64,000 nt of DNA from Zymoseptoria tritici IPO323 (Eukaryota; Ascomycota; Dothideomycetes; Mycosphaerellales; Mycosphaerellaceae), in assembly GCF_000219625.1 (NCBI RefSeq), contig NC_018213.1, forward strand, positions 986,055 to 1,050,054, written 5' to 3'. This document shows positions 21,890 to 33,099 of this stretch, one piece after another; the first letter of the stretch is position 1; each line of letters begins with the position of its first letter. Under the pieces are notes generated by a model. The model was given only the letters and a program-made list of their open reading frames with translations. It was not told the DNA's origin and searched no databases. Position numbers and translations under genes: made by a program.

Positions 21890-22424
21890 GCTGGGGGAAA
21901 GGTGTTCTGCTTCGGATTGGGTAAAGAGATGAGATGTATAGGAAAGGAGACTGAAACACTTGCAGCAGAGGCGAGGACCGTATTTATGTTTGACTGCAAG
22001 GTGGGCCAAGTGCAGTCACGTACAGAGAACGAGCTCGAGATTGGCATGAACCCAGTCGAGATAGGCAGGAGTATGCATGGCAGATGGAGAACTGGAGAAC
22101 TGGAGTCGCGTGTACCTTCCCGAACAGGTAGAGCCATGATCTAGATCGGCTAGCCACAAGCTTAGCGTCGATCTGCCAGTCTGAGAGGTAACGGGCTTGC
22201 GGGCATCGCGACCACTTCCCCTTATCAAACATCGATGTCGTCTTCCAGGATATAGCATCTCACGCGGGAAGCAGTAAAGTCCTTGCAGTAGCAACTGCAT
22301 GAGTTCCAATCGAAGTACAAGTTCAAACCAGACAACAAATACAGCAGAACATCAACCGACATCTCAGTTTCAGGTCTAGAGAGTATGGATGGGGTCCCTC
22401 AGCCTTCAATCAATCATCTCGAGC
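21890..22424. other. Intergenic between two leftward genes
   Basis: Upstream region of the amine oxidase gene and 3' flank of the monooxygenase gene. No further feature is recognised. Confidence 0.5.
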
Positions 22425-24620
22425 TCATACCTTGACAGTCTCGAACCCCTTCCAACCGGACAGGTAGCCACGAATCTGCGACAGAGATCGGTCAGCTACA
22501 CTTCTCAAAGCGTATCAATTATTACGTACCTCTGGACCATAGGCATTCACTCCTCCTGAGTAGCAAGTCATCTCGAAAGCCTTGCCTGGAACCGAGCCAC
22601 CCATATATGTCGAGCGAGTAGTCGGGAACAGCGACGGAGCAGCCAAGTCGTTGATGCGCTTCTTCCATTCATCGCTGGCTTCCTTGGTTGGGTTGACGTA
22701 TTTCAGTCCTTGGCGTTCAATCTGCTTAATAGCGTCCCTAATCCAACGAACTTGAATCTCCACCGTCGATGGTCCATTAGAGAGCAGAGTCGGTCCGTGA
22801 GGTCTGCACAGCGGAGCGATCACGGGTCAGCGATGTGAAGTGCCCATGGCAGGACGGTACGTACCCATAAATATGGAACAGATTTGGGTAGCCGGAGATG
22901 GTGGTCCCCAGGAACGTATTCGCCGCCGCTCTCGAAGAAACATCAGTATTGACTCTGCTGTCCTTAGCATGCATGCAAGACTCACTTCCACTCATCTTTG
23001 AGGTATGTTCCATTGATCGACTTCAGACCCATGTTCGTCATGCCTCCGGTTACCTGAATCGAAACGTTAAAATCGGCAGCTTGATACCTTGTGCTACCTT
23101 CGCGACTCACCACATCGAATCCAGTTGCCAAAGCAATGATGTCGAACTCTCGTTCTTCGCCATTGGCAACAATGCCCTTCTCGGTAAATCGTTCGATCGG
23201 TGTTCCATTCTCCTCATTGATGTTTACAATGGTGACATTGTCCTGGTCCAACACCTCGTAGTAGTTCTGCTCGAGACATGGGCGCTTTACGCCGAACGGG
23301 TGTGGAGGCTCTTCCGGGAAGAGCACCTTCTTCTTTTGCTCATTCTTGACACGCTTCGACTGCTGCTTGCGCCAGTAGTTATAGCTCTCACGGTTGCTCT
23401 TCTGGTCAAACAAATAGTCTTTGTATCCGCCAAGCCACAAGGCGAAGCCAGCTTGTTCCCAGAGCTTGTCGAAGTGAGCCTCGCGCTCTTCCTCGTTGTC
23501 GTCGAAGGTGTTGCGTTCGCAGAGATCGTAGTGGAAGCCGGCGAAGCAACGCTCACGCATCTCGTGGATCGTCGGATAGAGTGGCTTCATTGCGTCTTGC
23601 TCTTCTTTCGAGAGAGACCTCTTGCCCATTGGGAGCGCTAGATTCGGGGTTCGTTGGTATACGGTGAGCGAATTGACTTCTGGGCCCATCTCTTGGATGC
23701 ATTGAACGCCTGAGGCACCTAAGGAATGGTGTCAGTAAAAGTTATTGGCATGTTCGATGAGATGGAAACACACCAGTGCCGATGACAGCTACCTTCTTGC
23801 CCTGAGTGGATGTCAGCGCGGTCGTCAAAAGCGTATCGTACTTCCTGCAGCTTGCCTTGTAGTCGACGCCCTCAGCGGGCCAGAAAGAGGTGTGATGAAT
23901 CGTGCCCTTGGAGGAGTCAAGGCCGGGTACATCAGGAATGTCTGTAAGATGGATAGTCAGTCAACGAACAACATGAGATCTGCATTGCAATACTCACATC
24001 TCTTCGCCGCGAACCCGGCAGCAACAATGAGGAATCGAGCTTTCGCAGTCCGTCCATCCTGTGTCTTGACGGTCCACTTGCCTTCGTCCTTGTCGAATTC
24101 TGCGCCAATGACCACCGTCTCGAATGCACAATCTTTGCTCAGACCAAGAACTTTGTCGGCGTGGTCGAAGTAGCGTTGAAGTTCGTCCCATCCTGGATAG
24201 TTTGTCGTCCAGTAGAAGTCCTTGTACACTTCTGGAATGGCTAGCTCATAGATTGGGACGGGGCTGAGAAAGTTAGTCACTGGTGGCAGATGTGCTTGAT
24301 CCGAGCTTCATGTTACCTGTCGACCCTGGCACCTGGGTATACATTCTATGGTCGTTAGCAGAGGACATCGAACAAGGCAGCATTGTACATACCCATCGCC
24401 ATGTTCCTCCGAAGCCCTGCCCAGCGTCGTAGAGGACAGTCTTGAAGCCTTGCTTCCTGCACTCGTGCAGCGAATAGGCACCTCCAAAGCCAGCTCCAAT
24501 GATGAGGACATCTAAATCAAGGTTGTCTGCATAGGGACCTGTGGTATCACGTCTCTTACCATACTGATGGAGATCAGTCTTCAAGATCCGCTCGGGCTTT
24601 GGATCACCGACGCTGCCCAT
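22425..24620 (-). CDS. Flavin-dependent Baeyer-Villiger-type monooxygenase
   Basis: Ten exons by splice signals and phase: 24393-24620, 24317-24345, 23998-24263, 23856-23941, 23774-23801, 23111-23718, 22986-23053, 22865-22930, 22530-22803, 22425-22475. Total 567 residues. The FAD Rossmann motif is VLIIGAGFGG, with GGTWRWN following. The BVMO fingerprint appears as KGTIHHTSFWPAE, lacking the usual leading Phe. The NADPH Rossmann motif is VAVIGTGASGVQ, and ATGFDV is conserved near the end of that domain. Such enzymes use NADPH and O2 to turn cyclic or linear ketones into esters or lactones; the substrate is unknown. Intron 23802-23855 has a GC donor. The GT alternative inside it would create an early stop. 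Confidence 0.9.
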
Positions 24621-25459
24621 GTTGATGTGTCTTTGAGATAGTATTCGTGAACCGTTATGACAGAGTAGATTGTGTAAAAGACGAGGGATATGCGAAACAC
24701 ACTTTACCTTGCCATGGGACTTCTGAGCTATTAGAGCACTTCTGGAGAGTCGGCTTTCCGTTCATCCGCATGTCGTCCAGTACATTCTGGCGCCATGCCC
24801 GAGACCTTGTCACGTCGTACGCGAGTCTAGCTAACTGGGACCCCTCCCTGAAGTTGGAGACTGCGGGGGAGGAGGCTGAGGTATATGTACGTACCAAAGT
24901 ACATATGCATGCTGCAATACAGGATTCAGAACCGCCACGACAGACGTCCAAAGTGCAGGCATAGTCTGGAGTTGAATCATCCGTGGTCGCTTGTGCAGTC
25001 CGAATATCGAAATCCAGAATCTTGCATTCAATGACCGTTGTGTTTGCGCCATACGATGGTCGCGACCGATCGATTCGATCATCCTCCGGAGTTCTGGAGG
25101 ATGGGTACTCGCGAAGACGACTTTCGAGGAGGGGAGCTCAGGGATGTGGTCGAGCTGGAACCAGGAATCAGCTGTGCACGCAACCCACGTTCATCACCCT
25201 CCAGCCATGACGGTGGAAGACGGTCGATGAAGTGAAATCCTGTTACACATCACTAGCGTGAAGACAACGTGCGAGAGAATCCACATGGCCAGAGACTGTG
25301 AAGGCATCAGATCGAGAGCCAGAGTTTGCATTATCGAGGCCAAACAGCACCCACATCCGAGTATCGAACCATGACCAGGCTGCATCTAAGGACGTGTTGC
25401 TCTGCTGCCGTTCTGGCGTCGCAGTCGCCGTGGCACAGTCGGCAAGCCGCAAGTTCATC
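24621..25459. other. Intergenic, about 0.84 kb
   Basis: Promoter region of the monooxygenase and 3' region of the PPR gene. Open frames here show no family features. Confidence 0.5.
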
Positions 25460-27982
25460 TTAAGGACTCACGTCTCTCTGCAACTTGAAGACCTTCATGC
25501 CGTTGTCATCCTCCTCAAAACCGATGGACTCAAGCTTGCTCCAGACATTCGGGTACGCCTCCTTAGCCCATTCCTCAACTTCCTTTTGCTTGTTCTGTCC
25601 CGGCGCACCGTTGTACATGCTGCCAATTAGGAACGCATCGATCTCAGCCTCATTGTCTTTCTCCGCCTTCTCTATCGTGTCGATGGCCGTTGCAATGTCA
25701 CCGTTGCCCACCAAAGCTCCCGCATAGCTGGCCCACATACTCTGATCGAGATCGATCTTCATTCGTCGCAGCTTCGCCCAAATGTCCTTGGCTTTGATGT
25801 CACCGAATGGAGACCGCTCACACGCACGCAGCGCTATGTGAATGCTGTTGTAGCTCGGGCCTTCCTTGCTGGCGACGATGTCGTCCCATTGAGACAGGCC
25901 CCGACGCGGCTGGCCACATCCACTGTAGCCAATGATGAGGGCATTCCGCAGATAGGTCGTCGGGTCGATATTGTAGTCCAGCTTGAGCTGGTTGTGGATG
26001 ACCTCAAGGCTGTCAAGATCTTTGATCTTGGCTGCATTCAGGAACGCGGAAACATAGGTGTCCGTCGTGGGGTACGTGTCGCTTCGTGAGTGGGCGCGCA
26101 TAGCGTTGAAAATATTGACAGCCATGTCTGGTCGCCCGCGGCGGAAGAACTCTTCCATCAATTTTGTCCTTTGCGGCCGAGGAGTCTCGTCGAAGATATT
26201 GCGAAGAATGCAGTACGCATCCCAGGCTCGAGGCGTTCTGGTCGCTGGGTCCGTACAGTATCCTACAAGGCTATTTCGAATGCTCTCCCGTTCTGTCGAG
26301 GAGAAATGGAAGGAGTGCGTATTAAGAAGGTCGATAACATCGTGGAGCTCGTCGCGGCTGAGGTGGAGAAGGGCAAGCCTAGAGACCGTTTCCGCCTCGA
26401 ACCGCACCTGTCGGTCCGAGAGATCGGCCGCTACGTTCATTATCGTGTCAAAGTCGTGCCTCTGCGATTGGCACAACGCAACGATCAGCTTGTTCACAGT
26501 CGGTCCATCCTTCTCTGAAGAATCGCCTGCTGCTTGGAGATTCTTGTAGGCCACAAGAGCACCGTCAACATCGTTGACCGTGAGTCGATACTGCATTTGC
26601 AGCACATATGTCCAAGCATCGGGCTCGATGCCTCTGGCCTTTCCTAAGGCGATGAAGCGCTCGGCCAAGTAAGGGTCATTCCTCGACACAGCGTAATTCA
26701 CCAGCCCGTTGATAGTTTGGATGTCTGGCAGTCTCCACTCATCGCGATTGGCCTTGCTCTTGTTGGAAGCCTCCATAACGTCCAGCATCCGGTTGATTTC
26801 GTCAGCGCCCTTTCCAGTCCCGGCTGCCCAAACGAATACAGTATCCCAGACTTGCTTCGGAGGATCGTTGCCCAAGCTTCGCCGCACGATCTTGTGGCCC
26901 AGCTCTAACTCGCCATGTGCTAGACACCACTGCAGCACCTCACTCAGCCGAAACGGACCACTTGCCTCGGCACTGGGCGCCCCCGAGGTTCCTGCTTCGT
27001 CTGCCTGACCGGCCTCGAGGAACCACTTCTCTATTGCACCTGCATCACTTCCATGCAAGGAATACACTAGCATGGCTCTGGCCACAGAGTCATGCCCGGC
27101 CCAGCCACGGTCTCGCAGCAACCTCAGAGTGCTCCGTACTCCATCTCCGTCATTGGCTGCAGCGCAACCGTAAAGTACATCGCTCCAGAGCCGTCGATAC
27201 GCATCCCGTACACTCGAAGTATCGGACGCAGCAGCATTACCCACTTCTGCTTGTGCAACGTCGTCAATCTCCCTGCCATTGCTACGGTGATCGTTTTCGC
27301 CTGCAAGTTCCTCATACTCGAGGACGAGTTCACGAGCTTCGCTGAAACGCCCTGTTCGACTCAAGATTTTACAGCATACCTGCAGCGCGTCGAGCACCGT
27401 TTTGTCGTCAACATCGACCTCCTTCGCATCGACGTAAATCGCTTTGGCGAGGTCGGCGTGGAAGCTCGTGGACGGCGGATGCGGACGACGAAGCACGGGC
27501 GCTGCATAGCGGACCATGGAGACGAAAGTCGAATGCCCGTCGGGTTTAAGAGCTTGTCCAGTCCGCATGCAATACCGCAGACACTGCAGTACCAGCTCCG
27601 CTTGTATATCCTCGATTCCTGTCTTGGTAGATCCCCTTATGAAAGCAAAGAACTTTCGGAGCGCAGCTAACACGTGCTGGGGGTGAGGAAGACGAGCGTT
27701 CATTCTTTCAAGCTTCGCGAACTGCATCATGTCCTCCACGCCTGGTGCGATATCTGCATCCTTGCTCTCTTTCTGCTTCTTCCGGAACATGCTGAAGTTG
27801 AAAAAGGTTCGCCGTTGGGAATGCGGTGCCGATTGGGCTCCGTGGCCCGGCGTAGAGGTGCCCAGCCATGCATGATGTATTCTAGCCCTCGAATGGAGTT
27901 GTCGCCGTAAGCATCCGCGATAGACGATGGGCTCGTTGGCCAGAAGGCGGCGGAAGATGTGGCGGGTGAGATGGGCCGGCAT
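25460..27982 (-). CDS. Mitochondrial pentatricopeptide-repeat protein, CIA84-like
   Basis: Single exon, 840 residues. The N-terminus is a basic mitochondrial presequence (MPAHLTRHIFRRLLANE, then SQRRTFFNF). It continues with helical PPR-like repeats, for example TINGLVNYAVSRNDPYLAER, DAWTYVLQMQYRLTVND and TYVSAFLNAAKIKDLDSL. Length, the N-terminal layout (RRTFF, then a PGVEDMMQF segment) and repeat spacing recall fungal CIA84, an assembly factor of the complex I membrane arm, but other large fungal PPR proteins of RNA processing are possible. A GTGAGT lies at the final codons, so a short further 3' exon cannot be excluded. It is divergent from bS18m across about 264 bp. Confidence 0.75.
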   Translation of the reverse strand: MPAHLTRHIFRRLLANEPIVYRGCLRRQLHSRARIHHAWLGTSTPGHGAQSAPHSQRRTFFNFSMFRKKQKESKDADIAPGVEDMMQFAKLERMNARLPHPQHVLAALRKFFAFIRGSTKTGIEDIQAELVLQCLRYCMRTGQALKPDGHSTFVSMVRYAAPVLRRPHPPSTSFHADLAKAIYVDAKEVDVDDKTVLDALQVCCKILSRTGRFSEARELVLEYEELAGENDHRSNGREIDDVAQAEVGNAAASDTSSVRDAYRRLWSDVLYGCAAANDGDGVRSTLRLLRDRGWAGHDSVARAMLVYSLHGSDAGAIEKWFLEAGQADEAGTSGAPSAEASGPFRLSEVLQWCLAHGELELGHKIVRRSLGNDPPKQVWDTVFVWAAGTGKGADEINRMLDVMEASNKSKANRDEWRLPDIQTINGLVNYAVSRNDPYLAERFIALGKARGIEPDAWTYVLQMQYRLTVNDVDGALVAYKNLQAAGDSSEKDGPTVNKLIVALCQSQRHDFDTIMNVAADLSDRQVRFEAETVSRLALLHLSRDELHDVIDLLNTHSFHFSSTERESIRNSLVGYCTDPATRTPRAWDAYCILRNIFDETPRPQRTKLMEEFFRRGRPDMAVNIFNAMRAHSRSDTYPTTDTYVSAFLNAAKIKDLDSLEVIHNQLKLDYNIDPTTYLRNALIIGYSGCGQPRRGLSQWDDIVASKEGPSYNSIHIALRACERSPFGDIKAKDIWAKLRRMKIDLDQSMWASYAGALVGNGDIATAIDTIEKAEKDNEAEIDAFLIGSMYNGAPGQNKQKEVEEWAKEAYPNVWSKLESIGFEEDDNGMKVFKLQRDVSP

Positions 27983-28246
27983 GTCAAGGGCGAGAAGACC
28001 TCGAAGAACTGGGATCCATCGATTGCGGTGGGCAGGCGCTTCAGTCGTCCAGTATCGTTCTCAGTGCCGGGGAACTTGATCTGTAGTTCTAAAGCAGGAT
28101 TGTGTTGTAATGGCTCCCATCTTCTTCGCGGATGATGTTGCACGCTAAGCTTCCCGTCATCTCAAAGCTTCGGAGGTGAGACTTTCTCCGCAAACACCAT
28201 TCATGCGGGCGACCGCACACGTCTGATCCTCCTCATACACACCATC

Positions 28247-29020
28247 ATGTCCCTGGAATCAGCCTTTGCGCGGCTCGCGTTACGGCCTTCGACGGTCTGT
28301 CGTCAGTGTCGACGAAATATCACCACCGCACCGCCGCAGCGACAAGCTCCGCAGTCCTCAACAGCAGCCTTCACACGTTAGTCGGCGCATGCACGCATGC
28401 TCTGTATACGACCACGATCTGACTGTACCTCTGCAGAGACCCTTCAAGCCTCACGTGAGCAGAACGCGAGCCCAGCATCCTCCCAACGATCCAGCAAATC
28501 CTTCGATCTCGCAGCACGAAGTATCCTGGAGAGCACCAGCAAGTCGACGCAATTCCACAAGACGCAAGCACAACGCGATGCCGAGCGCACATACTCGGCC
28601 AAGGATCTCTCGCAGCAAATCCCACGGCGGTGGAAAGCTGGCGATGTCTACGCGCCGCATGATCTGAGCGGTGTGGAAATGTCAAAGTGGAAGAAGCTGC
28701 GCAGGAAGCCGAGACCAAAATACGACGTCCTCGATCAACTGGGCGTGAATCCTCTGGATCACTACAAGGTGCGCTGCAAGATGCAATGTTAACGTCTGCT
28801 GATGGCCAGACCGCTAACAGTCCTACTGCAGAACTTCAGCATTATGTCGGAGTATATCACGCCGATGGGACGAATCCGACACAGCAACGATACTGGGCTA
28901 CGACCTGTGAATCAAAGAAAAATGGCAAAGGCGATACGACGCGCGATGGGCATGGGTCTGATGCCGGGTGTCCACCGACATCCCGAATTGCTGAAGATGG
29001 AGATGAGGAACCAGAGATGA
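28247..29020 (+). CDS. Mitochondrial small-subunit ribosomal protein bS18m
   Basis: Three exons, 28247-28376, 28437-28768 and 28832-29020, with introns GTTAGT..GCAG and GTGCGC..CTAAC..GCAG, giving 216 residues. The N-terminus (LESAFARLALRPSTVCRQCRR) is a basic presequence. The S18 core is at the end: YDVLDQLGVNPLDHYKNF, then ITPMGRIRHSNDTGLRPVNQ and KMAKAIRRAMGMGLMP, matching the bacterial S18 pattern of YITPRGKI..R..TGL....QR.L..AIKRAR..GL. It sits on the platform of the mitoribosomal small subunit and contacts mRNA and bS6m. The long N-terminal extension is normal in fungi. Confidence 0.9.
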
Positions 29021-29273
29021 CAGTCGGATCTAATTGTACCAACACCAATACCGAATTTGTGCGCAATAGTGCCACACACCTTTTGCAATTCCAGGCATGG
29101 TCAAAGAGCACATCATACCCAGTCACTAGCCATCGTCCACTGGCAAATCGATGGGCTGGCTTCGCATGAGCCGGTCTTTACACCAAAGTCGCAGAACAAG
29201 ACCGAGTCTTCCCTGCATTTCGTCGAGCTCTCTCTCTCATGGCAAATACTGCTTCATACGGTACAGCTAACAT

Positions 29274-31205
29274 CTAAGCATAGACTGGCTGCAGCTTCCC
29301 ACACATCCTGTGCATGACTCTTTCCGGCAATTCCGCATCGTACACCATCCTCAGCCACTCCGCGACCAATCCTCTGGTCTTTGCCGGGTCGATGATGTCC
29401 TCTACGCTGAAGTGATTCGCCGTCCTCACTGGATTCATCAACCGCCGATACATCGTCTGCAGTTCCTTGTACCTCTCGTTCTTCGCCTCCACGCCCTTCT
29501 CCTTTTCAATCTGGCGCAACTCATGCGAATGCGCAACTTCAATGCCGCCGTCCAGCGGCAAACTCCCCCACTCGCCAGAGGGCCATGCGATCCGAGTACG
29601 TGGAGTTCTGCAGTCAACCATCACACCGCCCGCTACACCGAAGCACTTCCGGATGATGACGCTGAATATCGGTACTGTGGTCGTGTAGTATGCCTTGGTG
29701 AGCTCGACTCCCCATCTCATTGTTGCTGTCCGCTCGGCCACCGTGCCCACCGCGTATCCTGGAACATCGACAAATTGCAAGATCGGAAGGTTGAAGATGT
29801 CGCAGAACTTCAGGTGTCTCGTCAACTTCTGCGAGCCGGCTGCGTCAATAGCGCCGGTGAGTATTTCTGCGTTGTTCGAGATGATGCCCACAGGTCTCCC
29901 GCCCAGTCTCGCCAACCCGACGATGGCCGTTCGACCCCACAGGTGGCCAATTTCGAAGAAACTTCCGGCGTCGACAACTGTGGTGATGACCTTTCGCGGA
30001 TCGTACATTCTTTCTCTTTTCCTGGGAATCACCGTCCTGAGTTCTGTGCTGACACGATCTACTGGATCTTCGCATTGTACGACCGGAGGCACTTTAGTCC
30101 CGCAATTCGGCAGATAGCCCAGTACGGTCCGGATTTGCTCAAAGCACTCTTCCTCATCCGCTGCTAAGTTGTCGATGGTTCCGTTCGTGCTATTGGAGTG
30201 AGCATGAGATGCACGACATGAGTATAGTCAAGAGAGCGGTCTGACTCACCAGTGCATTGCCGGTCCGCCGAGATCAGTGAAGCTGAGTCCTTCTTCAAAT
30301 GTTGCCTTCTCGACGACCGATGGTCCGGCGTTGAACAAGCTGCCGATGTCCCCGGCCATCACTGAGAAATGGCAAGACACCACACGAGCTGCTCCCAGCC
30401 CGATTGCCGGCCCGAGGACAGCTCCGAGGTTGGGAATGCCCATGTTCAGCTGCTTCGCTACGATGTCAAAGCCCTGCATCGGCGGGACATAAGAGAAACC
30501 GCTCGACTCAATCGATGTGATGCTGCCGCCACCGGAAGATCCATCCGTCAGCTTGACCATTGGCAACTTCATGCTGATCGCAAGTTGTTCGGTGTACAGT
30601 GTCTTCGCCATAAGATGCCCATCTTGATGGCCGGCACGAATACTGAAGTCGTCCGCTGTGAATACGATTTGCCTCCCGTTCAACTTGCCAAAACCCTGAA
30701 CGTTGTTGTGAGGCGTGTAGTCTTCGGGCTCCTCACGCTCACCGCCGAGCTGCTTCCATTTGACCTTTCCAGTTAGACCTCCGATTTCCTTGAACGATCC
30801 TTGATCGAGTAGTTTGTATACTCGTTCGCGGACCCATAGTTTTCCGGATTGCTTCTGTCGGATGTATCCTCGTCGTTCATTGTTTGGGGTATCAGCCATC
30901 TTCCGAAGGGTTTTCAATTGGCCCAGAATGTCGCTATAGTCAGCCGGTAACTCGTCATCCTTCTCCTTCCGACGTCGACGTCGACCGGCATTGGGTGGAG
31001 TTCCGTTCTCGTCGTTCGTGGACGACAGATGTGCAGATAGCTGCGAAGCTCTCGCTGTAGCCTTTTCATTGGCCGTTTTGGCCTGGTCTTCGTTTGCCAT
31101 TGTGACAAGGGATATATCGCTGGTTGAAAGATAAGATCTGTTACTGATACATGTCCTGAACATCAATGGCCGTGGTTTGGAGGTACAGCCGAGGTTTGGC
31201 AGCAA
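29274..31205 (-). CDS. Acyl-CoA carboxylase carboxyltransferase (beta) subunit
   Basis: Two exons, 30250-31205 and 29274-30189, with intron 30190-30249 (GTGAGT..AATAG), giving 623 residues from the first ATG. That start adds a basic presequence-like stretch (MFRTCISNRSYLSTS); a shorter start at 31100 (MANEDQAK) would be non-mitochondrial. The crotonase-like carboxyltransferase fold is clear: YIRQKQSGKLWVRERVYKLLD, DFSIRAGHQDG, KLTDGSSGGGSI, then RLGGRPVGIISNN, FVDVPGYAVGT and KCFGVAGGVM. The family transfers carboxyl from biotin to propionyl-, methylcrotonyl- or a related acyl-CoA. An Arg/Lys-rich linker follows the N-terminus. The biotin-carrying alpha subunit is not in this window. The exact acyl-CoA is unknown. 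Confidence 0.88.
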
Positions 31206-31285
31206 CGACTCCGCTGCTTCCGTGTTCGGCTAGCGCGAACGACCAGCAGGGATCGTGTCAAGAATCTGACTAGTCTCAGAAGCAC

Positions 31286-31337
31286 AGACCCTCTTGGCGA
31301 GCACTAACCTCTTCGAGCGCCTCGCCTGAGAGGGTCT
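31286..31337. repeat. Left subterminal hairpin of the large element
   Basis: Arms AGACCCTCTTGGCGAG (31286-31301) and CTCGCCTGAGAGGGTCT (31321-31337) pair almost perfectly, with one extra base, around a 19-nt loop. It starts 15 bases inside the element end. Confidence 0.8.
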
Positions 31338-31866
31338 AAGGGCCTAGCAGCGTTTTTGGGTAATGCTATATAGCGCCGCGACATCGAAAATTCAAAACTA
31401 CTTTTATCGCATAATTAAGGTATGTATAAAAAGCTGCATGTCGATCTAATTACACTGCTATAAAAATTATGCTATAATTCTATCGCTGTCGTGCGTAGTA
31501 GGGGTATTAGTTTCTAACTAGTATCGCAGCTAGATTCTTATACTAAAAGCTTAAAATTACTATGCCTATGTCTATTACGCCCCTATATCCGTTACTAGTA
31601 CTATGTTATTTGTCTGCTATAGCAAGACGCTGCCGCGCGCGTTTCTCCTTAGCCTTAATCGCTGCCGCCCTGCTCTACTAATCCGCTAGGTTCTACTTCG
31701 TTAATAGTAGTTAATAAGCTCTTAGTTGTCGGCTAGAGCGACTACGTATACTCGACTAAGTTGCTACAGTCTCGATATAGGGATGCTATCCTATGTTGTA
31801 ATAAGTCGACGGCGCTGTGCTACGAGGCGCTAGCCGCGTTATAAATAGGTTGTTAACTTAAGCGGG

Positions 31867-32235
31867 CTATAGATTCCGGGTCGTCCGCCTAGCATCTCTA
31901 GTATTACGTCCGTTATCTAGCCTTATCCCTAGCCTCCCCTCTATGCGCTGTCCTAAACGTAATTCTTATATCTTATCTATATAGTAGTAGTTAGAGCTTC
32001 CTACATAGTATCCTAAGCCTCTATATCGCGACTAATCGTAGTTGTCGGATAGGCGCCGTACTAGAAGATCGTATACGGATTCGAAGTCTTGTTCTTGCAC
32101 TATACGCTCGTCCTACCGCTACGCCTAGCGCTCTTCTTCTAAGTAGTTCTAGAAGGCGCGCAACTTTTGTAGACCTTACTTCGGGTAGCGGTTAATACTA
32201 CGATAGACTAACTAGTCGTCTAAGGAGAAGCACAT
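31867..32235 (-). pseudogene. Small charged protein gene of the large element
   Basis: From an ATG at 32233-32235 the minus strand reads about 120 codons with internal TAGs at presumed Gln positions (DD.LVYRSINRYPK, LRAF.NYLEEER, EQDFESVYDLLVRRLSDNYD). The product would be Arg/Glu-rich, helical and without a known domain. It follows paralogue B in the same direction. Confidence 0.4.
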
Positions 32236-32686
32236 AGTATCTAGCGAATATTAGTATAGTTCGGATGTTTGCCTAGGTAGCTAAGGCATGCTTACTAGTC
32301 TCGCTTAATAGTTGTTAATGTTAGTATTCGAGAGAAGTCTTAGGGGCTCTTACGGGGTTGTTTTGTATGCTATTCGGTTGCCTAGCTACGCGGCGTAACG
32401 TTAGCATCTCGTTAGTAAATTCTGTTAGCTACTAATTGCTATTCGTACGTAGCTGTCGACTTATCTACGTTACCGGCCTTTATCTAATAAATAGTTATGC
32501 TAAAGTGCTATAAGAATAGCAATCGCCTTGCGTGTTCTATAATCTTATAGCGAACTCTATTATTATATAGCAATGTTTAATAAAAGGGAGCCTTACGTTT
32601 GCTAGAGCACTAGTAAATAAGACGGTTCGGGTTATAAAGGCACTAGGGTTGTATTAAAAAGGACTTAACTGTAAGCATGCTTTTAA

Positions 32687-32860
32687 CCTGTAGGGCTATC
32701 TTGTCGATAGGTAGAATTAGACAGCGATGTTAGGACTTGTAGTCTACCGCCGTCCGCGTTATGTCTCGTCTCTACTCCTATCTTATATAGGAGTCGCGAT
32801 GCGTAAAATCTAATGCTCGCTTAGCAATCGCTCTACCCGTAGGGCTATCCTAACAACGGG
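32687..32860. repeat. Two copies of a GGGCTATC motif downstream of paralogue B
   Basis: Copies at 32687-32713 and 32835-32860. Each has core GTAGGGCTATC followed by a CCTAACAAC-like stretch and complementary flanks (CCTG..AGG or CCG..CGG). The spacing between copies is about 148 bp, the same as in the pair near 35.7 kb. Confidence 0.7.
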
Positions 32861-33099
32861 CTAAGTTTAATGCTGCTCTACTAAAGTCGTAGCGCGATGC
32901 TAGTAAATGTAATAAAAGTACTGAAATCTAAGTTAAAATATCCGCATACTCCGTAGTGCCCTCTTATTATCCGCACCTATCGCTCTGTTTCTTAGTAGTC
33001 GCGGTAGCGACCGCCCTAGCTAGACTCGCGGCGCTTCTACTTTCCTGCCTTAGTAGACGTGTTAGTAAGGTCCTAAGTCGTGTTGTCCTTACCGAGATC

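Noticed and set aside
393..24620. Secondary-metabolite cluster formed by P450, acyltransferase, amine oxidase and monooxygenase
   Set aside because: No backbone synthase or pathway regulator is present, the P450 is dead and the genes are separated by a transposon and unrelated loci.
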